Source: an uncultured Bacteroidales bacterium (GTDB lineage: Bacteria > Bacteroidota > Bacteroidia > Bacteroidales > F082). Taken from it: a stretch of DNA of 64,000 bases. The stretch lies in assembly GCA_937896895.1 (NCBI GenBank), contig CALBNV010000102.1, positions 1 to 64,000 on the forward strand, read 5' to 3'. This document shows positions 33,565 through 41,231 of this stretch, one piece after another. The notes beneath the pieces are model-generated. The model did no database searches. It saw only the letters and a program-made list of their open reading frames with translations, and was not told the DNA's origin. The position numbers were made by a program, and so were the translations under genes. The stretch's first letter is position 1. Each line of letters begins with the position of its first letter.

Positions 33565-35439
33565 TTACTTTATGTATTTTAACAACGTATTTGCGATTGC
33601 ACGTGCCATCAATGGCGGGACCGCATTGCCGACAAGAGTATATTGCGGAATTTCTTTCTGACGGTTGTTTCCTCCAGTTTGTCTTTTGCCTTGAAAAACG
33701 AAAGAATCATCAAAACTCTGAAGTCGCGCCATCTCGCGCACTGTCATTGGACGACATGCCGAATAGTGAATGAAATCATCTGGCATTGTGCAAACTGTCG
33801 GGCTTTGTCCAAGAGGATTAAGAACAACATAATTGCGTTTTTGTGACTCCAACCCATTTGTTTTGAGTTCAAACTTTGATTTGTCGTAATCTCCATGCTT
33901 TGCAATAATTTTAAGACGCTGGCGAACGGTCTCATTCTGCTGGCTTGTCTGGTGATTGAACAATTTCATCTGAATATATTTATGTGGTTGTTCGAGTTCT
34001 CCAAGATTCGCCACATAAAATGGTTCAGCATCAAAATCAAACCTGTGTCCGAGCCGTCCGACACGTGACCATTCTGAAAACAAAAGTCCGTTGTCATCAA
34101 GTCCGCCTTGCACCGTCCTGCGTTTCTTTTCGTTTTCGTATGCTGGAATCACATTCGCATTTCTATATTCCGTGACGGTCTCACCATTACCAACCATATC
34201 CAAATCCCACAATGCTTCATAAACTTTCACTTTCTCCGACTCTGACACTGTAGGCGGAATATCCGTGATCATTTCCTGATCATTGCGGCAACCGATAAAA
34301 ACAACACGCTCACGAGTTTGCGGGACGCCAAAATTAGAAGAAAGAAGCACGATGGGTTCATTTATGTTGTAAAGTCGGACTTCCTTCAATATGCATTCTA
34401 ATCTATCGATAAGTTTACTATTTCCAGCAAATATTTCCTTTATGAAATCAATGCATTCATCAAATGAAAATGTGAGTATTTCCAGAGATTTCTTCATGAC
34501 TTCAGACTCCTCAAAACAACCTCGCATGTTTGCGACAATGTCAATTGCATCTATAGTTTTCTCCAATATCTGCTCATCTGAAATGGTCTCAATCAAAGAA
34601 TTATAACCATCTACAAATGTGTCATTGTCAATGTGTGCAACTGTCTTTAACTGTATGACTTGTTTTCGTATCTCGTCACGTTGCTTTTTCATCTGTAGCA
34701 GGAGCAATCCGTGCCGAATAGTGTTGACCGATTCGTCACTCTTGCTCACGCCATATTCCAAATTCCTTGTCAGATTTCTAAATTGTTGGTCTAAATTGTC
34801 AAAAAAAAGTTCATTTATTTTCGTCAAATCCGACTCCGACGATTCCATACTCAAACGCAAGAGCAAACATGAATAAAGAGATTCATCAATTTTATTTTTT
34901 ACATTTTCCTCCAAAAAAACGTAAAGCAAACTCAACTTCATGTCATCAACCATAGAACGGATCTCCCTTAAAATTCTTTCTTTAATCCGTCCTTCGTCTT
35001 TGGTGAGAATACCTTTAACATTCTCCATCACAAAATATTTCGGACGCAATATTTTGATTACCTTAAGATAGTGATAAAACAAATCGTCACGTTTGTCAAG
35101 TTTTTTCCTTCTGCCTGCAAGACTGAACGATTGACAACAAGGGCCACCAGTAACGACATCAATTCTTTGATTGCCAAGTTCTTTAAGCAGATTAGAAAGG
35201 AATGTGTCATCCATAATATCTTGGCAAATAAACTTTGTGTCAAGGCCAAGCATCTTGTTGTATCTAACCTTGTGAGTTAATTCACAGTTCTCATTAATAT
35301 CGCTCGCCAAACGAAAATCGAAATATTTATCATCTGTATATGCCTGCAAGAATCCCTCGCTGAAACCGCCTGCTCCTGCAAACAAGTCAAGATATGTTAC
35401 ACCATTACGAGTTGATATAAATTCTTTTTTCTGTGACAT
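33565..35439 (-). CDS. DNA (cytosine-5) methyltransferase with large insertion
   Basis: 624 residues. Motif I is YLDLFAGAGGFSEGF (about 16-30), motif IV VVTGGPCCQSFS with the catalytic Cys102, motif VI MENVKGI, motif VIII GVPQTRERV and motif X GNAVPPLMARAIANTLL. The usual Pro-Pro-Cys is Pro-Cys-Cys here. About 190 residues (165-350), rich in charged helices, are inserted between motifs VI and VIII, which is unusual. The enzyme protects the host from the adjacent MvaI-like nuclease. A promoter motif lies at 35471-35478. Confidence 0.9.
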   Translation of the reverse strand: MSQKKEFISTRNGVTYLDLFAGAGGFSEGFLQAYTDDKYFDFRLASDINENCELTHKVRYNKMLGLDTKFICQDIMDDTFLSNLLKELGNQRIDVVTGGPCCQSFSLAGRRKKLDKRDDLFYHYLKVIKILRPKYFVMENVKGILTKDEGRIKERILREIRSMVDDMKLSLLYVFLEENVKNKIDESLYSCLLLRLSMESSESDLTKINELFFDNLDQQFRNLTRNLEYGVSKSDESVNTIRHGLLLLQMKKQRDEIRKQVIQLKTVAHIDNDTFVDGYNSLIETISDEQILEKTIDAIDIVANMRGCFEESEVMKKSLEILTFSFDECIDFIKEIFAGNSKLIDRLECILKEVRLYNINEPIVLLSSNFGVPQTRERVVFIGCRNDQEMITDIPPTVSESEKVKVYEALWDLDMVGNGETVTEYRNANVIPAYENEKKRRTVQGGLDDNGLLFSEWSRVGRLGHRFDFDAEPFYVANLGELEQPHKYIQMKLFNHQTSQQNETVRQRLKIIAKHGDYDKSKFELKTNGLESQKRNYVVLNPLGQSPTVCTMPDDFIHYSACRPMTVREMARLQSFDDSFVFQGKRQTGGNNRQKEIPQYTLVGNAVPPLMARAIANTLLKYIK

Positions 35440-35470
35440 ACGTCGTTTTTATAATCCTAAAAATCCGCCC

Positions 35471-35478
35471 CAAAATTA
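35471..35478 (-). promoter_or_regulatory. -7 promoter element (TAATTTTG) of the R-M operon
   Basis: The complement reads TAATTTTG, 32 bp upstream of the methyltransferase ATG. Confidence 0.5.
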
Positions 35479-35555
35479 CAAAGAAAATTTGAAATGAGCT
35501 GCATCTGAAAAATAAAGAATTTTATTTTTTGCCTCCCTACAAATTTGCAAGCATT

Positions 35556-36020
35556 TTATAATAGACCGTCACACTTGTGCAGAAACCCCTCACATCCTTC
35601 AACTATGTCGTTGTAAGTCTTCTCAAAATCGCCGGTGTACCAAGGGTCGGCGACATCGCGGCGCTTGCCGGCATGCGACATCATCAGCGAAATCTTGCCA
35701 TCGGTGTCCTCGCCGAGGAGCCTCCTCAAATTCCGCAGGTTGTTTTCATCCATCGCAATGATGAAATCATAGTATTCATAGTCGCGGCGCGTAATCTGTC
35801 GGGCCATGCGACTGTCGTATTTCACACCTTTCTGTGACAGAATCCGTTGCGCCGGAGGATAGATGTCGTTGCCGATCTCCTCGGTTGAAGTAGCCGCCGA
35901 CGCAATCTCAAACTCGTCAGCCACGCCGGCCTTCTCCACCATGTCCTTCAAAATATATTCCGCCATCGGACTGCGACAGATGTTCCCGTGGCAGACGAAA
36001 AGCACTTTATGTTTTCTCAT
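35556..36020 (-). CDS. Low-molecular-weight protein-tyrosine phosphatase
   Basis: 154 residues. The phosphate-binding CX5R loop is VCHGNICRSP (Cys9, Arg15), and the general-acid Asp lies in DPWYTGDFEKTYNDI. Such phosphatases act on tyrosine kinases of capsule/exopolysaccharide systems or as arsenate reductases; the DPWY motif fits the phosphatase group. No kinase gene is adjacent. A promoter motif lies at 36035-36042. Confidence 0.93.
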   Translation of the reverse strand: MRKHKVLFVCHGNICRSPMAEYILKDMVEKAGVADEFEIASAATSTEEIGNDIYPPAQRILSQKGVKYDSRMARQITRRDYEYYDFIIAMDENNLRNLRRLLGEDTDGKISLMMSHAGKRRDVADPWYTGDFEKTYNDIVEGCEGFLHKCDGLL

Positions 36021-36034
36021 TTTAAATTTTTCGG

Positions 36035-36042
36035 CAAAATTA
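36035..36042 (-). promoter_or_regulatory. -7 promoter element (TAATTTTG) of the phosphatase gene
   Basis: The complement reads TAATTTTG, 15 bp upstream of the phosphatase ATG. Confidence 0.5.
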
Positions 36043-36142
36043 CAAAAAAGTCGCGAAAATGAATTTGTTTTCCCACAAGTCGCGAAAATGCATCCATGAA
36101 TATTTTTTTCAAGAAAAAGTTATTGTATATCAAAACTTTTTG

Positions 36143-36150
36143 TATTTTTG
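36143..36150 (+). promoter_or_regulatory. rpsA -7 promoter element (TATTTTTG)
   Basis: TATTTTTG with a TTG 17 bp upstream (36123-36125) in the -33 position. The leader of about 130 nt contains a 9-bp hairpin around 36176-36201, which includes a 21-nt sequence also found after rubrerythrin (19030-19050). S1 genes are often autoregulated through their leader; whether this hairpin does so is not known. Confidence 0.55.
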
Positions 36151-36285
36151 CACCTCATTCAAATCTTATCCCAAAATTGATTTTTCAAATTGAAAATCAA
36201 TGATTTGAATTAAAAGATTAAAGTTAAACAATCCTCGGTATTTTGATTTGGGAGGAATATCGGGTACAATTTTACAAAAAATAAA

Positions 36286-38145
36286 ATGAGCGAAAACGAA
36301 AACATCGTCAACGAAGAAGTTCAGAACGTTGAGGAAAAAGAAACAAAAAGAGTGAAACCGGTTCCGGCAGAGGATTTCGACTGGAGCAGCAGCACAAAAA
36401 AGCACGACAGCTACAGCGACGCTGACCGCGAGAGAATGGCCGCGATGTACGAGAAGACAATGAGTCAGATCGGCGACCACGAGGTCATCGACGGAACAGT
36501 CGTAGCGAAGACCGCACGCGAAGTGGTCGTCAACATCGGCTTCAAGTCAGACGGTGTTATTCCGATTTCAGAGTTCCGTCACAACCCGGACCTCAAGGTC
36601 GGTGATGTCATCGAGGTTTATGTTGAGAATCAGGAAGGTGTCAACGGCCAGCTCGTCCTTTCACACAAGAAGGCGCGCCTGCTGAAGTCATGGGACCGCG
36701 TCAATGCAGCATTCGACAGCCAGGAGATCGTCCGCGGCTTCGTGAAGAGCCGTACAAAAGGCGGCTTGATCGTCGATGTGTTCGGCATCGAGGCATTCCT
36801 CCCAGGTTCACAGATTGACGTGAAGCCTATCCGCGACTACGACGTGTATGTCAACAGCACGATGGAGTTCAAGGTCGTGAAGATCAACCACGAGTACAAG
36901 AATGTCGTCGTTTCACACAAGGCTCTCATCGAAGACGAGATCGAGCAGCAGAAGAGCGAAATCATCAGCAAGCTTGAGAAAGGCCAGGTTCTCGAAGGCG
37001 TCGTCAAGAACATCACCAACTACGGCGTGTTCATCGACCTCGGCGGTGTTGACGGTCTCATCCACATCACAGACCTTTCGTGGGGCCGCATCAACGATCC
37101 TAAGGAAATCGTCCAGCTCGACCAGCAGATCAAGGTTGTCATCCTCGACTTCGACGACAGCAAGAAGCGTATTGCTCTCGGCCTGAAGCAGCTCACGCCA
37201 CATCCGTGGGATGCCCTCGACCCGAACATCAAGGTCGGTGACACAGTGAAGGGCAAAGTCGTCGTCATCGCCGACTACGGTGCGTTCATCGAGATCGCCC
37301 CGGGCGTTGAAGGCCTCATCCACGTCTCAGAAATGTCATGGTCACAGCATCTCCGCACAGCTCAGGACTTCCTGCACCTCGGCGACGAAGTCGAAGCGAA
37401 GGTCCTCACACTCGACCGCGAAGAGCGCAAGATGAGCCTCGGCATGAAGCAACTCATCCCGGATCCATGGGCAAACATCTCAGAACGTTATCCAAAGGGT
37501 TCAAAGCACACTGCAACAGTCCGCAACTTCACCAACTTCGGCATCTTCGTGGAGCTTGAAGAAGGCGTTGACGGTCTCATCCACATCTCAGACCTCAGCT
37601 GGTCGAAGAAGATCAAACACCCGGCAGAGTTCACGAAGATCGGCGACACCATCGATGTCATCGTCCTCGATGTTGACGAAGAGAACCGCCGTCTGAGCCT
37701 CGGTCACAAGCAGCTTGAAGAGAACCCGTGGGATGTCTTCGAAAGCATCTTCACAGTCGGCTCGATCCAGCAGGGCACGATCATCAGCACAAACGAAAAG
37801 GGCGTCGTCGTCTCATTGCCTTACGGCGTTGAAGGCTTCTGCCCGAACCGTCACCTCAAGAAAGAAGACGGCACGACAGCCAAGAACGATGAGACTCTCG
37901 ACTTCAAGGTGATTGAGTTCTCGAAGGAAAACAAGAAGATCATCCTCTCACACTCACGCATCTGGGAAGAGACAAAGGCAGTCGCAGAAGAAGCTGAAGC
38001 AGCCGAGAAAGAGAAGGCACAGAAGAACACGAAACGTGCCGTGAAACAGATCAACGACAGCGTCGAGAAAACCACTCTCGGTGACCTCGATGTCCTCGCA
38101 GCTCTGAAAGAGAACCTCGAAAAAGAGGAGAAAGGCAACAAATAA
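36286..38145 (+). CDS. rpsA: 30S ribosomal protein S1
   Basis: 619 residues with six S1 OB-fold repeats, beginning at about residues 62, 147, 232, 317, 404 and 491. Repeats 3-5 are the most typical, for example YGVFIDLGGVDGLIHITDLSW and FGIFVELEEGVDGLIHISDLSW. An acidic N terminus (ENENIVNEEVQNVEEKE) and a Glu/Lys-rich tail are usual in Bacteroidota. The protein binds mRNA on the small subunit. Codon choice here is strongly biased (GTC, CTC, AAG), as expected of a highly expressed gene. Confidence 0.97.
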   Translation: MSENENIVNEEVQNVEEKETKRVKPVPAEDFDWSSSTKKHDSYSDADRERMAAMYEKTMSQIGDHEVIDGTVVAKTAREVVVNIGFKSDGVIPISEFRHNPDLKVGDVIEVYVENQEGVNGQLVLSHKKARLLKSWDRVNAAFDSQEIVRGFVKSRTKGGLIVDVFGIEAFLPGSQIDVKPIRDYDVYVNSTMEFKVVKINHEYKNVVVSHKALIEDEIEQQKSEIISKLEKGQVLEGVVKNITNYGVFIDLGGVDGLIHITDLSWGRINDPKEIVQLDQQIKVVILDFDDSKKRIALGLKQLTPHPWDALDPNIKVGDTVKGKVVVIADYGAFIEIAPGVEGLIHVSEMSWSQHLRTAQDFLHLGDEVEAKVLTLDREERKMSLGMKQLIPDPWANISERYPKGSKHTATVRNFTNFGIFVELEEGVDGLIHISDLSWSKKIKHPAEFTKIGDTIDVIVLDVDEENRRLSLGHKQLEENPWDVFESIFTVGSIQQGTIISTNEKGVVVSLPYGVEGFCPNRHLKKEDGTTAKNDETLDFKVIEFSKENKKIILSHSRIWEETKAVAEEAEAAEKEKAQKNTKRAVKQINDSVEKTTLGDLDVLAALKENLEKEEKGNK

Positions 38146-38217
38146 GCCTGATTCAAGACAGAATAATTAGTATTCTAAATTATTACTGTCCGATAAAACT
38201 TTTTTAGGGCGAAAAAT

Positions 38218-38250
38218 AAGGGCTGGTTTCTGTTTGGAAATTCAGCCCTT
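38218..38250 (+). terminator. Hairpin downstream of rpsA
   Basis: AAGGGCTG (38218-38225) pairs with CAGCCCTT (38243-38250), followed by a weak T-rich stretch. It may terminate rpsA, though it lies 72 bp after the stop and close to the IS4 fragment, so it could belong to that element's end. Confidence 0.5.
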
Positions 38251-38398
38251 TGTGTTATTTTGCTGTGCAAAGATACTAGTGATGCGTTAGCCAATGCATC
38301 TGCGGCTGTAAAACATTAAAAAACAATATATTATAACAGTTCTTTGACAACTTCGATTTGAAATGAGTCCGTAATTTTGTGGGCTAATTCCACAGGTT

Positions 38399-38638
38399 AT
38401 GAACGAAGGAAAGTACATCCTCACTCAAGTCACCAGCTTCATCCCGCACCAAATCTTCCTCCGCCTCGTAGAGAAGTTCAAAGTAGATTATAGAGTCAGA
38501 GAGTTCAATTGCACAAACCAATTGCAGTATATGCTGTTCGGGCAGCTAACTCCCTGTGAATCATTGAGAGACATCTGTCTTTGCATCGGCCAGAACAAGG
38601 ATGCCAAGACATACATTGACTATATTATGCCTCCATGA
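38399..38638 (+). pseudogene. IS4-family transposase, N-terminal (DUF4372) fragment
   Basis: 79 codons. The opening MNEGKYILTQVTSFIPHQIFLRLVEKF and FNCTNQLQYMLFGQLTPCESLRDICLCIG match the DUF4372 domain at the N terminus of Bacteroidota IS4-type transposases. After about residue 65 the similarity ends and the frame stops; the DDE domain is missing. The preceding segment 38170-38398 is non-coding and may contain the left end of the element. Confidence 0.8.
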
Positions 38639-38702
38639 ACACATCGCCGGATTTTTTCAGCTGGCATCTTATAAAAACAAATCATAACATTCAATAATTG
38701 AT

Positions 38703-38710
38703 TATCTTTG
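38703..38710 (+). promoter_or_regulatory. -7 promoter element (TATCTTTG)
   Basis: TATCTTTG lies 34 bp before the ATG at 38745 of the DUF4007-like pseudogene, suggesting that this was once the first gene of its own transcription unit. Confidence 0.5.
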
Positions 38711-38744
38711 CACCTTTAATTGGTATTTGAAAACTCACTGACTG

Positions 38745-39053
38745 ATGGATACAAAATTCACCTTTTCCGGGCACGAGTCGTTTCCTTGCAAAACCTTATG
38801 GTTGAAGAAGGGATATGATTTATAGGCAAAAGGGACTTTATTTTCCACGAGAAGGAAAAAATCTCTCACAAAACAGGGCTTGGTGTCGAACACTGGAGCA
38901 AATGTCAGGACACAGACCTACGTTTTGCCTGAAAAGGACAAGAAGCGTGTTTCCGAGTTGGAGCAGAAGATCAACCAAATACTGTCGGGAAATGACAATG
39001 TGGACATTTGCACGCTTCTGGAAATATCAAACAAGAAAATGAACAGAGAATGA
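38745..39053 (+). pseudogene. DUF4007-like gene remnant with internal stop
   Basis: The frame begins MDTKFTFSGHESFPCKTLWLKKGYD, which resembles the N terminus of DUF4007 proteins, then meets a TAG at 38823-38825. The same frame continues for another 75 codons, ending with YVLPEKDKKRVSELEQKI..NKKMNRE and a TGA at 39051 that overlaps the ATG of the YhcG-type gene. The middle of a DUF4007 protein is missing, so this is a deletion plus nonsense remnant. A DUF4007-like domain reappears fused to the PP-loop protein at 41232-43733. Confidence 0.5.
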
Positions 39054-40233
39054 ACATTGAAGCATCAGAAATAAGAGAAGCGGTTGAGATTATAAAAACC
39101 GCCATTTTACAAGGGCAATATGAAGCATCAAAAGATGTGAATCGCATCCAGCTTACTATATATTTCAGCATAGGCAAGTATATCTCCAACCATACTCGTA
39201 AAGGTGGTTGGGGGACTAACATTCTGGAATCCATCAGTGAACATTTGCATAAGGAATTACCGGGACTGCGAGGATATTCGGCAACAAATTTGAGAAACAT
39301 GCGTCTGTTTTATGAATCATGGCAAATGCTTGATTCAAATTCATCAGTTATGACTGATGAAAACTCGAAGAATACAAATACCAAAACAAAATATATTGAC
39401 AATCAACTAATTGTAAATTCATCAGTTGCAACTGATGAATTTACAAAGATTGATGTCTATCACACTTTACATATCCCAGCCACCAAGGATTTCCCCATTG
39501 ATGATTTTTCCGTGTACCTTTTACCCATCACATTGAAATCAATAAACTCAATGATATTTCCGCCCGCTACTACTATATCCGGCGCACAGCAGAAGAACAT
39601 TTGTCTGTGGATATTCTTAAAAAACTGATAAAAGAAGATGTTTACAGCCATCAGACAAATATTCCTTCCAATTTCCAACAGACCATACACAGTACTGTCA
39701 CGATGCGGAAAGCTGTAACGATGTTTAAGGATTCTTATTTTTTAGATTTCATAAATACAGAGCAGATAGGAGAACGAGACATGGCGGATGTTGACGAACG
39801 GGTTATAGAACAACAAATCGTTCAAAACATAAAAAATTTCATTATGACCTTTGGTCATGATTTCGCATTCATCGGCAATCAATACCATCTGGAAGTTTAT
39901 GGCATTGAACATTTTCCCGACTTGCTATTTTTCAATCGGGAGCTGAATGCCATGGTGGTCGTTGAGTTAAAAACAGGAGAATTCAAACCTTCTTACTTGG
40001 GACAACTGATGAGTTATTTGAGCATTCTTGATGCCAAAGTGAAGAAATCGCATGAAAATCCAACAATAGGAATTGTTCTTTGCAAATCGGCGAAACGCGA
40101 GTATGTGGAATTTGTGATTCGCGACTATAACAAACCTATGGGTGTTGCAACATATTCCACCTCTGCCGATGTTCCGGAAAACTTAAGGAAAGCATTGCCG
40201 GATATTGACGACCTAAAAAAAATCCTGGAATGA
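39050..40233 (+). pseudogene. YhcG-type (DUF1016) PD-(D/E)XK nuclease, frameshifted
   Basis: Two frames make one protein of about 394 residues. The N part (39050 to about 39515) is the DUF1016 N-terminal domain (IQLTIYFSIGKYISN...YSATNLRNMRLFYESW). At 39512-39515 the sequence reads CGTGTACC; removing one GT restores SVPFTHHIEINKLND and joins the C part. The C part has EVYGIEHFPDLLFFNREL and MVVVELKTGEFKPSYLGQL, the D...ExK nuclease core. YhcG-like nucleases occur in restriction and mobile regions. The single 2-bp change suggests recent inactivation. Confidence 0.8.
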
Positions 40234-40260
40234 CGAACGTTAGACATATACTGGGAATAT
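40228..40260 (+). repeat. 33-bp direct repeat, left copy
   Basis: Matches 45370-45402 at 30 of 33 positions. Both copies contain the stop of an upstream gene and the start codons of a PP-loop gene (NVRHIL). They bracket the 5.1-kb segment holding the PP-loop/ferredoxin operon. Confidence 0.75.
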
Positions 40261-40346
40261 CAGGCGGAAAAGACAGTGCGGCTCTTGCTGTTTATCTGAA
40301 ACAACAACGTCAAGCACTATTGATTCCTAATAGTTTAATTTTTTAA
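40230..40346 (+). pseudogene. N-terminal remnant of a PP-loop (PAPS reductase-like) protein
   Basis: 38 codons whose ATG overlaps the previous stop (ATGA). The sequence NVRHILGISGGKDSAALAVYLKQQ contains the PP-loop SGGKDS of PAPS reductase/DndC-like ATP pyrophosphatases, then the frame ends in unrelated AT-rich sequence. The first 30 bases recur at 45370-45402, where a nine-residue version stops at once. Confidence 0.75.
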
Positions 40347-40375
40347 AATGCCACAATTGATATGCAAATTTTTGC

Positions 40376-40383
40376 TACTTTTG
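40376..40383 (+). promoter_or_regulatory. -7 promoter element (TACTTTTG) of the PP-loop operon
   Basis: TACTTTTG lies 69 bp before the ATG at 40453 and after the PP-loop remnant. The three genes that follow are separated by 0-2 bp and need no other promoter. Confidence 0.5.
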
Positions 40384-40452
40384 CAACTTCATTTTAGGGT
40401 TACATGAATGACCTCAAAACATTTTTGATAAATTGACCAATTCGTCAGCAAA

Positions 40453-41229
40453 ATGAATGAACAAATAAAAAACATACTTCGTGATTTGCAAAATGCCACT
40501 TCAGAACTGGATGTAATTCGTGATTTGTTTCAAGCAAAACTTGACTATTTCAACGAAGAAGACAGGCGTAAAATCAATGAGTTCAACGAGACGTTTGAAC
40601 AAAAACGCGAACAAATTGATGGGAAAATAAATTCTTTTATGCGTTTTATTGAGAAAAGCTTTGCTCCAACTGCTGAAGAAATTGCAAAAGGAAAAGCTTT
40701 GCAAAAGCTTCATGCGGATTTTCCCGAATTTGACAAATGGGATACTTCTGTGCAAAATGCTTTGCTTGAACGGGAATTGAAGTCCTTTGAGATACATTCA
40801 AAAGAGACTAAGACGAGAGAGAAAATGCCAACAACAGGTTCCACCGTTTCTATTGACAACCCGGAACCTGATAAGGCTTTCCCGATTACATATAATTTTG
40901 AATTTTGCCGACCTTACGCAATTGAGGTTTGTGGTGAAAGGCACAACATTAAATCATGGCGCGATGCTTTGTGCGCTGTTGCAAAGGTTTTGTGTGAGCA
41001 TAACACAAAGCCATTAGAGTCTTTTATGTCCATGGATGTAAAAGAAAAGCCGTGGTTTTCCAGGACTTCTGATTTGTATAGAAGCCCTTTGGAAATTGTT
41101 GAAGGTGTGTTTGCCGAAGCCAATTTGAGTGCTAAATCAATGTTGGCTTCATGTCGTATGTTGTTGGATATTTATTCTGTGGATTATAGCGAAATCAGTG
41201 TGTTTTTGAGTAAAATTGCCAGTAATTAA
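40453..41229 (+). CDS. Coiled-coil protein of unknown function, first gene of operon
   Basis: 258 residues. The N-terminal 110 residues are highly charged and helical (DLQNATSELDVIRDLFQAKLDYFNEEDRRKINEF...), probably coiled coil. The C-terminal domain starts at about residue 150 with FEFCRPYAIEVCGERHNIKSWRDALCAVAKVLCEHN and seems globular, with conserved-looking aromatic/Cys residues, but I do not recognise it. The stop is 2 bp before the PP-loop/ferredoxin gene, so the two products are probably made together and may interact. Confidence 0.65.
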   Translation: MNEQIKNILRDLQNATSELDVIRDLFQAKLDYFNEEDRRKINEFNETFEQKREQIDGKINSFMRFIEKSFAPTAEEIAKGKALQKLHADFPEFDKWDTSVQNALLERELKSFEIHSKETKTREKMPTTGSTVSIDNPEPDKAFPITYNFEFCRPYAIEVCGERHNIKSWRDALCAVAKVLCEHNTKPLESFMSMDVKEKPWFSRTSDLYRSPLEIVEGVFAEANLSAKSMLASCRMLLDIYSVDYSEISVFLSKIASN

Positions 41230-41231
41230 CA

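Noticed and set aside
36913..37323. Antisense frames within rpsA
   Set aside because: Strong codon bias of the S1 gene generates long antisense frames; none has start signals.
38815..39042. 75-codon frame overlapping the DUF4007 remnant
   Set aside because: The other frame shows recognisable DUF4007 and KDKKRVSELEQKI sequence; this one looks random.
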